From NCBI GenBank assembly GCA_009801085.1, contig VNWV01000024.1:1-64000 (forward strand): a DNA stretch of 64,000 bases. The letters are read 5' to 3'. The notes under the pieces were generated by a model. The model saw only the letters and a program-made list of their open reading frames with translations. It made no database searches and was not told the origin of the DNA. How positions within the stretch are numbered: the first letter of the stretch is position 1; every line of letters begins with the position of its first letter. Below, piece by piece: positions 44,701-57,167 of this stretch. The position numbers were made by a program, and so were the translations under genes. The DNA comes from Lasiodiplodia sp. COLG20 (Eukaryota; Ascomycota; Dothideomycetes; Botryosphaeriales; Botryosphaeriaceae).

Positions 44701-47700
44701 GCCGGAAAGCACGGTTATCGCTGATCATCATTACTGGAAGCTGGAAGCTGAGTCTAGAAGGGAGATCTTTTAGAGAAGCACTTCGTCGCTGTCGCGTTGT
44801 TTGGTACCTGGCTCGGTCTTTTCCGTCTTCATCTTAGACACGGAGAATACGGTCTTTTTTTGTCTACTCCCTTTCATGGCGCCGCTTCTAGGTCGTGGCG
44901 TGCCTACTCCTGAATGGTCCAAGGTGTATTTACTACGAGAAAAGACCGAGTGAGGTATCTCGTGGGCTGTGCATAGTGGAGAATGATCAGAGCTTCGAAG
45001 GCGAGAGAACCGCCCTGTATTCGCGCAACTAGACAGAAAACAATGGCTGCTCTCGTGACAAGGCCGTGAATCGTGATGCATTTCGACGTTGTGATTCGGC
45101 CGTTCTTCAAGTCCGTCGGACAGCAGGATAAGGCGGCCTAGCGGCCAACGTGGACTTTGCCGTCGGCGTCGTTACCGGTCAAAGCGGCTGTTGTCAGGTG
45201 GAAATATACCATGCAGCTTCCATCGTTGGGGCCGAAAGATAGCGGTGGCTTAGTTTCTTCGTGGCTACTGCCGAATCCGTTATACACCACGTGGGTGCAA
45301 GTCCTCATGACGGCCCCGCTTTGTGTGTTTAGTGAATTTAGTTGTGGTGGTGTTGTTGTAGTATCTGTAGTGAGAGCGGACGTGGCAGCACAACACAGTC
45401 AGAGTGCATGGCGCAGTAAGCGTCTGCAGCCAAAGCAGCACACTGCATGGCGAGCAGCAGGCTTCTCCGCAAAATCAACGGGCTCACGTGGGCAGAGACG
45501 CCCGTTACTGGCTGCGACGATGGAGCCGCGTGCCAGGCAACGCAGGATAAGCTGCCGAGGAGATGCTGATGCTCGTGCTGGTTTTTCAGGCGCAAATAAC
45601 ACTGCAGCAACGTCCACAAAGCTTGGCTTGACGACGTGAATGGCGAATGGTTCAAGGGCATCTGCAGCAGTGAGGACACCAAGGGTGCCGGCAGCAGCCT
45701 GGGATGCTGTGTGTGCCGGTCGGCGCTCCTACGGTATAAGGAACCATGCAATCTTACGGGCGGTGAAGACGATCGGGGTTCCAGATCTGGCTATTAGGAT
45801 CGGTTTCTATACCGTCTTTCGCTCCCTTCTCCGTCCGCCCTCCTACTTTTGACTGGCGGTGAGCTACACGTGCGAATCGTTCCTTCGGAAAGCAGGTTTA
45901 CGGTAAGCGCGAACGTGACAGCCAGGGACGGTAAGGCGGTCATTTGGTGGTATACCGGTGAACTGGGATGCTGTTGCAGATGGAGGAGGAGGTGGTGGTG
46001 GTAGTGGTGTGGCCGTGCTCAGCCTCGCCTCAGACGTGCGCATGCTGTGAAACGGCAAGCTTCCCCGCATTTTCAGCATCCCAACACCTACCATCTCGGC
46101 AAAGCCAGTCGTTTGCTAAAGAGCTTAGATGGTAGGCTAGAGCTGGAAAGCCTCGCAGCAGTGGCAGAGGAACGGTCCTGGCGTAAATTGAGCTAATCAA
46201 GATCGCTGTAGTAACCGCTCTCGGGTAGCAGAAGCATGTGCAGTATATGGCACGTTCCACCGCTTCAGCGCAGCGCACCCGACGTTATTGATTCAGTACC
46301 CGTTGTGATGCGCGACCGTTGGCGTTACGAGAGCTTGGTCCATGGGGAACATTCTACGCATCATACGCGAGCAGCTCAGGAACCTTCGAAACCCGCTGAG
46401 AATAAGGTTTGCTGTTGTGCTATCGCTGCTGTATGCTGCTGGTAAGATTGCCGCCCAACCGCGCGGGCCCAAAGCTACACTCAGCTATACTCAGCGTGCA
46501 ACGCGCGGTGGCTTCCCGAGCCTTTGGAGGTGCATGATGGTGATAGGGCCATGTTGGAGTCGTAATCATGTTTCGAAGCACGGCTCGGGCTCGACGGCCG
46601 GATGACTAGCGTCGCTGGGCTCTTGATCTGCAACAAAAGTCGCCGCAGTTTGGAAACAACGCCTTGTTGGCTCGCTTACGCCTTGGTTGGCGGCGAGCTC
46701 GGTTGCGGCGCGTGCTACAGCCGTCATCGACGATGCAAATCCGCTTTAGTGCGATGAGATTTGCGGATGTGCCGGGAGATTGGACAATACGAGACAATGA
46801 GGCCGGCGCCTGGCGGGGAACGAGAGTGAGCAAAAGCTTGGCCTGCTAGGCTCCCAAGGAGCGGTGGCCGACCAGAAGCAACGAGAAAGCGTGTGTGCAT
46901 ATTTTCTGCAGCTTGCCGACTCGTGAAAAGAAACTTTCGTATGACGACCACCACAGCGAAAACGTGAGGCTGCTGACAGGACAGCATTCCAGCAGTGAGA
47001 TCAAGCTCGTACGGCTCACTGCTTGCGTGCTTCTGCTTGGTGAGCAATTTCCACCGCGGCGGCTGAGCCTGCCTGGCCGGGTCTAGAGTGTCGCAGGGTT
47101 TTCGCGCGCCTGTGCGAGCCCCCGCGAGCATCGCTGATGAAATTGTGTGGTGGACACGGTCGCACAAGACAGACGCGAACACACAGCGATGTCGGCTGCG
47201 GTAGCGAGAATGTGGCGGGAGGGCTTATTGCAACGCCGCACATGGAAGTCGGAATAGATACAATGCCGGACGTGGTGTTGTGTGCGAGATCCACCCCAGT
47301 CGGGCCGCGTCTCCCCGGACAAGCAGGCGACAGGGGGCAATTCCGCGCAGCGCTGGAGGTGGGGAGTTTTGTTGGAGACTGGAGTGAAGCTGGGCGAGAA
47401 GGCCCGAAACGGCATGCTAAGTGGAGGTCTCTGATGATTTTCCCGACATCCTCTGCACAGCCATGTCGTCAGCAGTGGCAGACCGCCTCGATGGCCCCGT
47501 TTCGCAAGTTGCGACACCACGCCTGCCATTGGCAGCCCGCTGCAGACGTCGCGCGCTGACCTTGGCACCATCTCCGCGGCTCTGTGGAGTCGCACGTAAC
47601 GGGAAAGCCAAGCCTGACCGGAGGGCCCTTCTAACCTGCAGGCTCGGTGCCGCGCGCCCGCCCGTATCCAGCGATAAGGAGCCGGCGAGCCCACCGCACC

Positions 47701-50663
47701 CCTGATAAGCGCGCGGTCGGCGAGCCTCGCGCAGTGCCACGGAGATTGTTCGTCTGCAGGCGCAGTCACCCCTTGCCCGCAAGCCAGCAGGCCGTCGATG
47801 GCGGCGCCATAGCGCTCTGCGCTGATATCGGTTGAGCTGCCGCCGGCCAACAGTTGCCTTATTCAGCGCTGACGCAGGCCCGGCACGGCGGATCGCCGCC
47901 ATGGGAGATCGGCAGACCTCGACGCGTCTTCCCTGCCGGGCGGTGAGCCCCGAGTCAGCGCCAGCCCTTTCTGCCAGCAGATTATTTTGACTTCTGCTGG
48001 CTCCGCTCCTGCAGACATGCACCGCTGCCACCGCGCCCTGCGATGGATCCGGGGTACTCGATCGCTGGACACGCGTGGCCGCACGCCCGTCCGCGGCCTG
48101 AACGACCTGTGCCCCGCGGCGTGTGCGTTCCGCTGCGAGAAACATCTTCTCAGCCGCGCGACGCGTCGAGCTGGCTGTTGCTGCTGCTGGCGCGGTGAAT
48201 CCCTGCTTGCCCGACTCGGAGGCTGCCAGCGGGCGGTGCTACCACATTGCCGCAAGCGCCACTGAACACGCTGTAGCTTGTTATTTTAGGCGGCCGGGAA
48301 CCGTTAGCAGGCTCGTGCTACAGCGCTCGGGTCCGGGATTGCAATGCGGCGAACTGCTCGCGCGCCCAATCACAGCCGTGCTCTCGCTGCAAATCTCCTC
48401 CAGGACGCCTGGCCGGCGGCGAAGCTTCTCCTTACGCTCGCGCTGCGCGATGGAGCCGGTGGGCCGTCTTCATGCCTCATCTGGTGGGATAGGGGGAGGA
48501 GATCGCGGCTCCTGCGTGATCGTCCGTAGAAGTTTGACGTTGAGTGGTGGGGGTCTGGTGTTGCGTGGATGCAAGGAGGAAAGGGTCGGTGAAGAAAAGC
48601 GATCGCGGCTGGCAGCAGCGAGCCAAGGGTTCTGCGTCCCGCCAGCCCTGCGCGGGACAGCATAAAAGATCAGAGGCGGAGCGGAGCCATGTACGGTGTG
48701 CAAACAACTTCACTCGACAGGACAATTTCCATCGATCGATTGATGAAAGCTTTGATGATGTTTTGGTGTCTCGCAATGGGTGCCGCCCACCCGGCAGCGC
48801 GGCGACCATTGGCAGCGCAGGCGAGCCGAGTCAGCGGGCGCGTCGCAAGTACATCATCTGCTTCAGATTTGTCGTGACCCGCAGCGCTTTTTTGCTCTTC
48901 TGGAGGGTCTTGCGGGGGCGGCTGTAAACGTGTGGCGCCCCACTGTCGACGTGCGCGGTGGAGATGCCAGACTGGCGAGAGGTGACAAACATGCGATCAG
49001 TGTCCGAGTGCCAACCGTGGACGTGTGGTTGCGGCGTGCTGGGACCGGGACGGCGACTGGGGCGGTGCTGACGGTCGGCGTGGCGCACACGCAGCCATGG
49101 CTCGCGGCGGCGCGTCAGAGGGGAGCCAGAGCCAGTGCCTGGAGGGGTAAGGGGCCGCGAGGGGGACGCGCATTGGAGGCCGGCACTGGCTCCCTGCCTT
49201 GCTGCTGCGGGCGGCCGACGCCGGGTTGAGGGCTGCCAGGCGTAGCGGCCTTGGAAGAGCCCAGGATGCGCAATGGAACGAGACCGGCTCGCTTGCTGGG
49301 GGACGCACAGACATCCCAGCCGTGCGCCGCGCGCCGCTTCGAGCGCGGTGGGCCGATGTCAGGATGAGAAAGCACAGGAATGCGCATTTTGCGGCACCCT
49401 GTTGCCGCGATGCCGCTGAGGTCGATGTGCCCAGCGCCGGCCGGCTTGCGCCTCGTTCCGCGCTGCCGCCTGGGAAGCGCGCTGCTTGCGGCAGCTCGAC
49501 CAGCGGGCGGCGGAACAGCGACAGCGCAGCATTTTTCAAGAACGTGGAGACGCGGAGGCTGGCGCTGGCGAAAAACCGCGATGATGTCAATGCAGAGGCC
49601 CTTTGGCGGCCAGCGCCCTTTGCGGCCTGAGCGCGAGCGCGCAAGCAAGAACAACAGCGGACCGTGGGCGGCGGCTGCTGTCCTAGGCGCTGCGCGAAGG
49701 CCCACCCGCCGACACTGTGGCAGAGGAAGGGCGCGAGTCGTGCAGCCAGGCTGGTGCGACGGCGGCGGGAGGGATCGCGACACACGGCGAAGACGGCGTG
49801 CTGCCAGGCGGCTGCCACGGCCATGTGCGAGGCGCGCTGGTCCGACTAGCCCTGGTTGCGGCCGCGGCCGCGAGCACGGCGGCCGGCTTGCTGAACAAAG
49901 GTCTGGCCGGCTTTGTCACTGATCGTAGCACTGCTGTACCCCGATCTGCAGCAAATCCTTCAACGCTCGCTTTAACGCCGGCCCCCGGATCCTTGCTCGA
50001 GTCGGTTGGGATCGCCCTCGTTCGAGCGCACCACCGCCTGCAAGCCAAGCGCGCCATTTCATTCGCCCGCGCGGCGGTACAGAATTTAGAGTGTGGGAGG
50101 GATATCTCCATCCAACGCCGCCCCAATAACCCTCCGCCGCGCCCTCAACACCCGCAGCGCCTCCTCAGTCCTGCTTCTCACCACGCCTCCCCGGGATCCA
50201 GCTGCTTCCCCATAATAATCAGGCTGTGGCACCCCCAACCCAGCTTGCACCCGCGAGAGCCCTTCCTGTGTGGCCCGCTTATCAGTCCACGGCTGCCTCG
50301 CATTACGCCATCAGCAGGAGCGTACAGACAGCACGGAACCTCCGGCTTCGCTTTCCTTCTTAACCTCCTACGTCGCCCCGACACTTCTCCTCCCCCTCCG
50401 CCGTCCGGCACGTCCCTGTCCTCGGTGAGCGTCCTGCATCCGTCGCTTGCCACTATCATTCTGTGAGTCGTCTTCCCTGCCCGGCCCCGGCATCAAAACC
50501 ACCAGCCCGCCCGCCTGCCGCGCCTCCCCAACACCACGCATTGCACCTCTGCTGACGCCCGCAGTGCGTAATACTTGCTCGCGCTTGCTTCTTCTAATGC
50601 CCTGTCGACCCTAACCGCCCTCAACGTAACACCCTCGCCCAACACCACCGTCAAGCCGTCCGG
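35761..50663. other. Gene-free stretch of about 14.9 kb
   Basis: I can support no gene here on either strand. Many frames of 60-280 residues exist, mostly where G+C is high (36-37 kb, 47-50.5 kb); they are Arg/Ala/Ser/Pro-rich, overlap on opposite strands and show no domains. A T-run with CT-rich flank lies at about 38405-38440. The best short candidate is a 76-codon frame from the ATG at 42974 followed by a GTAAGG donor-like word, but no second exon is convincing. No tRNA, 5S rRNA or transposon recognised. The far right must contain the promoter of the CBM21 gene, and the far left that of BOL3. Confidence 0.5.
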
Positions 50664-52910
50664 ATGCCTTACACGCCGCCCTCCCAGCGGTCTCCTGCCT
50701 CCTCCAAAACCAACAGCCCTATTCTCAGCCGCAATCATTCATACAGCGAGGGGTGCTTGAGCCCGCAGTCGACCAGTGCGGCTCACCGGCCGGTCCTTCC
50801 CCACTCTTCTGCGTCGTACTTGAGCAAGCACCGCCGCACACCGTCAATATCGCAGTCTCCCCAGGATGGATCCCAGGTGTCGGTGACACACACAAATGGT
50901 AGTGCCCACCACGCCAAGCTGCCCTCGATGAAGCTGTTGATACCCGTAGGTGCTGAGTCCACTCCCCCAGACTCTGTGCAGAACTCCGACGATGAGGACC
51001 GGGGCCGCCATTCTGGAAAAATAGCCGAGCTGCAGGAGGCCCTGCAAAGCATCGAAGTCAAGCGCGGCCACTCCCCTGAGAGACATGTTGCTGGCACCGC
51101 CTCGGCCCCTCGCGAGTCAGTGCCGCCCAACGGCCCGACCAGGCCGGCTCTCACCCCGGAGGCTCGGAAGATCTCGCATTCTAGGTCCTCGAGCGAAATA
51201 CAGCTCTCCAAGCGGGCCCCCCCTAACCTTGCAAGCTCCCCCATCCAAACATCAGACGAGAGCGAGGAGGATGAGGGCCTGACGATGAAGCCCCCGCTTC
51301 TCCGCAAGAAATCGGGAGAGCTAGTGAAGCCGGCCCTTCGGCCCTCCTCCCGGAATCGTCGCCGGCCGTCGAGCATGCCGGGCACTCCCTCCTTCTCCAA
51401 GGCCGTGCACTTCAACGACGACATCGAACAGGTCCGCCACTTCCTGCAGGTCGACCGTCCCATTGCTGTCAGTGCTGGTTCATCACCTGTCGAGACGTAC
51501 GACAGTGAGTCCGAGTATCCGTTCGGATACGACGATGGCAACGGCTACGCCTCGTCTCGCCGTTCGCGGGTCGAATGGGAGCTGCGATTGGCCAACTTCC
51601 CCCGGGACACTTTCGAGCGTAAAACCCTGCCTGTGCGCGTTGAGAAGATCGCTTTGTCGCCTGATAGCTCCACCCTCGTGGGCACGGTTGCTGTTGCGAA
51701 CCTTGCGTTCCACAAAGCAGTGGTGGCCCGCTTTACCCTGGATTACTGGAAGACCACCTCAGAGGTCGGTGCCGAATACAGTGACGATGTGCGTCGCAAG
51801 CAGGCCCATGACGGATGCGACCGCTTTGTCTTCAACATCAAGTTGGCCGACCTTGCCAACCTCGAGTCGAAGACGATGCTGCTCTGTGTGCGCTACACGG
51901 TGAACGGTGCCGAATATTGGGATAACAACAACTCGATGAACTTCCAGATCGACTTCATCAAAAAGTCTCTGCCGAAGAACACGAGGGGCAAGCAGGGATC
52001 TGCTGGCACCCTTGGTGCGATACCACGTAGCAGGCATTCCCCACCCGCGGCCCGACCGCGGTCCATGCCCATTCCTCTCGACGACGATTTCGGCAACAAC
52101 TTCGAGTCCAGGTACACTTTCGGTTCGCGCAACTCGAATTCGAGCGATAGCCTGCAGCCTCCAATTAGACTGAAGAGCAAGAACAAGCCATCGAAGGCCA
52201 ACCTGTTCCCCGACCAGCCTAACTCCAAGCCGTCCGCGAGTCAGCAAGCGTTCTCCACCCGTTACGACTTCTCGACCTCGCTGTCTCAGGCGTTGTCCAG
52301 CGCGCAGACCGCTCTCGGCGATCGCAGCGGCATCAAGAGAAGTAACAAGCCAAGGGCCGGTGATTACTTCAGCCTTCAGGGCGAGGCTCCCTCGGCTAAC
52401 AAGTCGACCTCGCCACGACCGGACCAGCTGTCATCGGAGAAGCCGGATTTGAAGTCGGCAGAGTACAACGAACTAATCCAGAAATACTGTTTCGTACGTC
52501 CTCCCGCACCTACCACCATCCCGGCTGGCCAATTGAACCAGGGACGCTGACAACCTGTGCAGTTCGGATCCGGAAGAGGCTCTCCTCAGGTCTCTAGTCC
52601 CAAGCCGGTCGTCTCTTCCGACGGAGCTCGCGACATCGAATCCGACGGAAGCACGTCCAGTCCCCTAGGATCTGGATCAAACAGCCCCAGTCCCCCAAAG
52701 GAAGTGCCGTCGTCGATGGACGGCGCCATGGACCACAAGCTTCCGGCTCGCGCCGCGAGTCCTTTTTTATCTAGGTCGGCGTCACCCGGACCTGTGACAG
52801 GGTCCGACTTTGGCGACCGCACCACTCCTCCTGTTTCTTTCGGCTATCCGTACAACATGCATGGAGGCATCTCTTTTGAGACGCATACTCCCAAGGCGAT
52901 ACTCGGTTAG
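50664..52910 (+). CDS. PP1 regulatory subunit with CBM21 (Gac1/PPP1R3-like)
   Basis: Targets type-1 protein phosphatase (Glc7) to glycogen, and so activates glycogen synthase in related systems. Exons 50664-52493 and 52563-52910, with a 69-bp intron, give 725 residues. The N-terminal 240 residues are Ser/Pro-rich and disordered. A PP1-docking RVxF-type motif reads KAVHFND (Val at about 248), at the expected distance before the CBM21 domain of about 320-430, which contains VGTVAVANLAFHKAVVARFTLDYWKT, DRFVFNIKL and AEYWDNNNSMNFQIDF. The rest is again low complexity, with KYCFFGSGRGSP across the splice junction. The frame starts at the first ATG after a pyrimidine-rich leader, but untranslated upstream exons are possible, given the long gene-free stretch before it. 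Confidence 0.9.
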
Positions 52911-53877
52911 CAACTACAGTGACGGGTGTCGGCTTTTTGAGGGCGCACTTACGAATTTCTTTCGGCCACGATCACGCTGCTACGACCTTTACTGAGCGCC
53001 ACGCTGGATGGATGGTGGACCCACCGCTTAACTGCGCGTGGTGAAACCGAACGTCCCAAGTGCTCTTCCTTGGAGGCGCGCGAATCGCGATGGCGGCTCA
53101 TTCTCGATTACGACGACGGTGACACTGCTGTGGAACATCGCATTCTTATCCTTGTTTTACTGCCTGTGCATGCATTCTGGAAATTGCGTTTTTTTTTTTC
53201 TTTTTCCTTCCGCACAGCATTCCAATTGGGACGGTCTTCTGCACACAAAGGCGTTTTATGGGTATGGTTTGGTTTCCGATTATTTCCATTACTTCTTAAT
53301 AGACAGGCTGCAAGTACCTGGCTTCGCCAGAGTAACATTGGGCTCCTTGCTCAACTGGTGCAACATGGGTTGGTATGCTCTCAATGTGTTTTTTTTGGTT
53401 TGGAGGTGGTTCCATGGGTTCAAAAAGTTGCGTCTTGGTCAATCTTGCTTTTTGTTGTTTTAACTTTCGATTCCACCGAGGGCGCTTTTCTCCCCTCTTT
53501 CTGTTCGATGAGATGGCGGACTATCAGCGGCATTGAGCGATCGTTTGGCAGCAGTCGATGAGATTGATTTTATGGGATGGGTTTAAAGGACGGATCTCTG
53601 GTGTTGGGCAGGGTGTTACGCTGGGAAAATACGACATGAGTAGAAAAGGCATTCGAAAAATCGAAAAAACATTGGAATACAACTTTGAGCAAGTGGTGAC
53701 CTTTCGTCAAACTAAATAACAAAACTAGCTCTGAACTTACTGATGATCGGCTTGGTCACAAGCGCGGGAGGGGAGAGCTCGCACCCCCGACACGCCCGCG
53801 TCGCACGCGTCAACTCGACGTCTGCCGAATCCCGCCTCGCAACGCTCACCCTCCCCATTGGCTCCACGTTCACCACC
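52911..53877. other. Intergenic, CBM21 3' flank and EBP promoter
   Basis: Frames of 141 and 163 residues near 53038-53561 overlap each other and are rich in Phe, Leu and Trp from T-rich sequence; I read them as 3' untranslated region. The frame upstream of the EBP start is open to 53743, but the segment is not conserved-looking. Confidence 0.45.
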
Positions 53878-55239
53878 ATGGCGACCTCGACTCCGGCTCC
53901 AGCGTCGACGCTGCAGATCGACCTCACCACCGTCCTCTCACTGCTGGGCACCATCGCGGTGCTGGCGACGGCCTACGGGCTGTCGCTGCGCCTGCTGCCG
54001 CGCAGCAGCGGAGCCAAAGCCCGCCTCCTCTTCGTCTGGCACCTTTTTGACGCGCTGATCCACTTCGTATTCGAGGGCTCCTTCCTGTGGAACTGCTTCT
54101 GCGTGCATTGGATCCCGCCGCCCACGCCCGCGCCCTTATCGCCCTACTCCGTCGCTGCCGCCGCGGCCGCCGCCGGCACCGCTGCCGCCAACCCGAGCCT
54201 CACGCCCGCGCCCAGCCCGACCAACTTCCTCATACTCACGCCGCCGGACGTGTATTTCTTGGGACGGAACGACACGCTGTTCGGAGCGGCGTACGGGTCG
54301 GGCCCGTTCAGCAAGCTGTGGCAGGAGTACACCAAGGCGGACCGCCGCTGGGGCGGCGCGGACCTCACGGTCATCAGCATTGAGCTGCTGACCGTCTTCG
54401 TGGCCGGGCCGATGGCGCTGTGGTGCGCGGAGATGGTGCGGAGGGGCGAGTGGTATGCCGGGAGGCAGGGGATGGAGGGCCGCAAGTGGTTCTGGATGAT
54501 CGTGTTGGCGACGGGAGAGCTGTATGGGGGTGAGTGAATCTTCTTTCTTCTTCTTTTTCCCTTGTTTCTTCTCCTCCGCTTTGCTTCTCTGTTGGGTGGG
54601 TGTTCCTGGGTTGTGGTTTTGGTGGTGATGGTGGTGGAAGTGATTGTTAATGGCTCGAGAGTGGGCGTCTTTCTTGAAAAGGAGGCCTGGTGGGGATACG
54701 CAGCATGTGAAAGAGACGAAAGATAAGAACGGTTCTCCTGTTTGGTTCCAGAATTCTGAGAAAGCCAATTGGGGTTCTCGGAGAAATGTGGAGAATGCTT
54801 GGGGGGTCATGACTTGCATGATGTGGCATGCATGGCGTCTTGGTGCGAACATGCACGGCTGACGTGGGTGGTGAATCTAGGTTTCATGACATTTGCACCT
54901 GAATGGCTCTCCGGCTCCACTAATCTGGATACTTCGAATTTTATGTTCAAGTAAGTAAAGTTTGCTTCCTTCATCGTTCTTGGTCTGCGGTCAGCAAGTA
55001 CACATCGCTGCCAAAAAGACTTTTCAGGTCTTTGTGGCTTGGCGGCTTTTCGCCGGTGTATTTGCGGTTCCTGGCTGACATGCGAGTTTGACAGGTGGGT
55101 CTACCTATTCTTCTTCAACACATTGTGGGTCTGGCTCCCGCTGTGGATCATGTATGAGGCCTACCAGGGTATCACTAGTTCCCTGTCGCAGAAGGAGGTC
55201 GTCAACGTCATAAGCTACCTTGAAAAGAAGGCAGATTAA
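53878..55239 (+). CDS. EBP-family sterol isomerase-like membrane protein
   Basis: EBP enzymes move the sterol double bond from C8 to C7 in the ER. Exons 53878-54529, 54881-54950 and 55095-55239, with introns of 351 and 144 bp, give 288 residues. The catalytic residues of the family are present: HFVFEGSF (His about 62, Glu about 66) and the later Glu in ISIELLTVFVAGPMALW (about 169). SKLWQEYTKADRRW and the closing FFFNTLWVWLPLWIMYEAY match the fold. An Ala/Pro-rich insert of about 35 residues lies between the first two helices. Fungi normally use unrelated ERG2 for this step, so this paralogue may have another substrate. I chose the ATG at 53878 over 53743 because it directly precedes the first helix. 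The 351-bp middle intron is long for this genome. Confidence 0.87.
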
Positions 55240-57167
55240 GGTTTTCCCGAGCGAGACTGCTTATCTTGACGACCAATCACTGTAATATTACCACGCACTA
55301 GTGAGACTGGACTGAACAAAATCTTGCGATTTCGGTCTCACCACACAATTAGATAAATTCTTGGACTGTTACCTCCGCAGCAATCAGTTTTCTAAAAGCT
55401 CGCTTCAAGCTTAATTACCTGTGTGGTCCTCGTTGATAATCAAGGCCTATATCATCTGGTCCGAGCCCTGGTCCGTGAGCATTATCAGCAGCGTACTCCA
55501 TTATAAGGTTTCACCCCGGTCTATGCGGCTCCACTCTACCGTTTGAAAGGCGTCGTCAACTTTGAACAAATGTAGAATATTCATGTAGACATGACCTACT
55601 CAACCACATGCAAAGAAGAAACGCCAAGCGTGCCATAATCCGGATCTCGTAAAGTTCCCTGTGTTATCAGGATATAGAGAAGATCATGACCGCAATGTTA
55701 TCTTGAAATGTCTTGAAGTGGTTAGAGCAAGATAAGAGAGACGACGTATGTTATACTGACTGCTTAGTGAAAGGAAATGGCAGATGGCGTCTCTTGTTGG
55801 GCGACGCGAGGCATGCACTTCATCCAACGAGTTAATACGGGCCAGATAAGGATTGCACAGATGCCCTTGCATTCGTGGTCCGTAAAGCGCGGTCTCATAC
55901 TTGACTAGCTGAAGGTACTTATCAAGCCCCACTAATATCGGTTACTTTAATCTTTTAGATTTGAACGGACATGCTGTACACTGATGCTGAGGATGAGCGC
56001 CCATGAATGAGTGCGATGTGGATTAGCGAGGAGAAGCAATTGAATCAACCACTGACGTTGGCTCGCCATATCCCTACTGATGCAGTATGAGCTGAACAGA
56101 GATGTTGGGAGTGGCACAGCGTACTAATCGTTTTTCCTTCTTCCTTTACATAACATACTAGGCAATCTCATAGAGAAAAGGCGTTCGCGAAGCTGAATCA
56201 ACCGTTACACGCGATTGATCGATAAGCCTTTAGAAGGACGTACAACCTGAGCCCGTACTCGCTCAATATTTGAAGGCTTTGCTTTATAGTTTTCTTTTAT
56301 CGAGATTTTTGTAGGTGAAATTCTCTCCAGTTTTATAGCATAATGATAACTTGAGTCAAAGCTAGGCTTTTATCTAAGTGTTCATTGTCTAACGTTGCAA
56401 CGCCCCAGCATGCATCACTGAGGATGAAGCGCATCATTGCCATCTCCGCTAAAGTCCGCTGTCTTCTAAGAACTGCTGATCTCTACGCTGTCAGTATTTC
56501 GATAGAGAAGAACTAAACACAGTGGTTTATGGACGATTTTGGTAGAGAGCACATGCAAGTGTACTCCGCTACCCCAGCTCTGTGCTGAATATTTCGAGTA
56601 AACAGCTCAGAACACCCTACTTCGCCACAGAAGATCGGCATCTATAGATGCTTTTTAAGATCCGATGCATGTCCTATCAGGCCACTAATCAGAAGACTTT
56701 ATTTTTAGAGATGTGATAGGAAATGTTCACGTGCGAACTGCTTGTGTCTGCATATAGAAGAATTTTCCATCAGATGCCTGTGATAAAAGCTCAGCCTGCT
56801 TGTCGCGTGAGCATTGTATCTGCTGTACTTGGCCTCCTGTCTGGTTCCTCAAAGCTCCAAAGTCCGATAATTTAACTCTCAATTCTTCGGCATCGCTTAG
56901 TGCAGTTCGAAGTTGATTGCTATACGCGCAATCACACATAAGGGTCTCCTACTGCTTGCGCGGTAAATGTCGCTCATAGTCTCTTTCTTTGACACGACTG
57001 TAGACACCAAACTCATCAATACGCCAAGATAATGGGAGACATCAATTCTCTGAAATTGGAGGCTACTATCACACATACACCTCTCCAACGCAGGAATATC
57101 ATGCCTTTACGCTTGTCATTTGATTAGAACCTTGCTAGCATTCAACATCAACTCCATCTCCCGCAGT
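55240..57167. other. Gene-free stretch, 1.9 kb, AT-richer
   Basis: Lies between the convergent ends of the EBP and TTI1 genes. No frame above about 85 residues and none with family resemblance. Composition is AT-richer than the coding neighbours, mainly at 55.9-56.9 kb. No transposon ends recognised. Confidence 0.45.

Noticed and set aside
47083..49922. Several overlapping frames of 180-275 residues on both strands
   Set aside because: High G+C removes stop codons; frames contradict each other and lack domains or codon periodicity.
53038..53561. Frames of 141 and 163 residues after the CBM21 gene
   Set aside because: T-rich 3' flank giving Phe/Leu/Trp-rich sequence in two overlapping frames; no homology seen.
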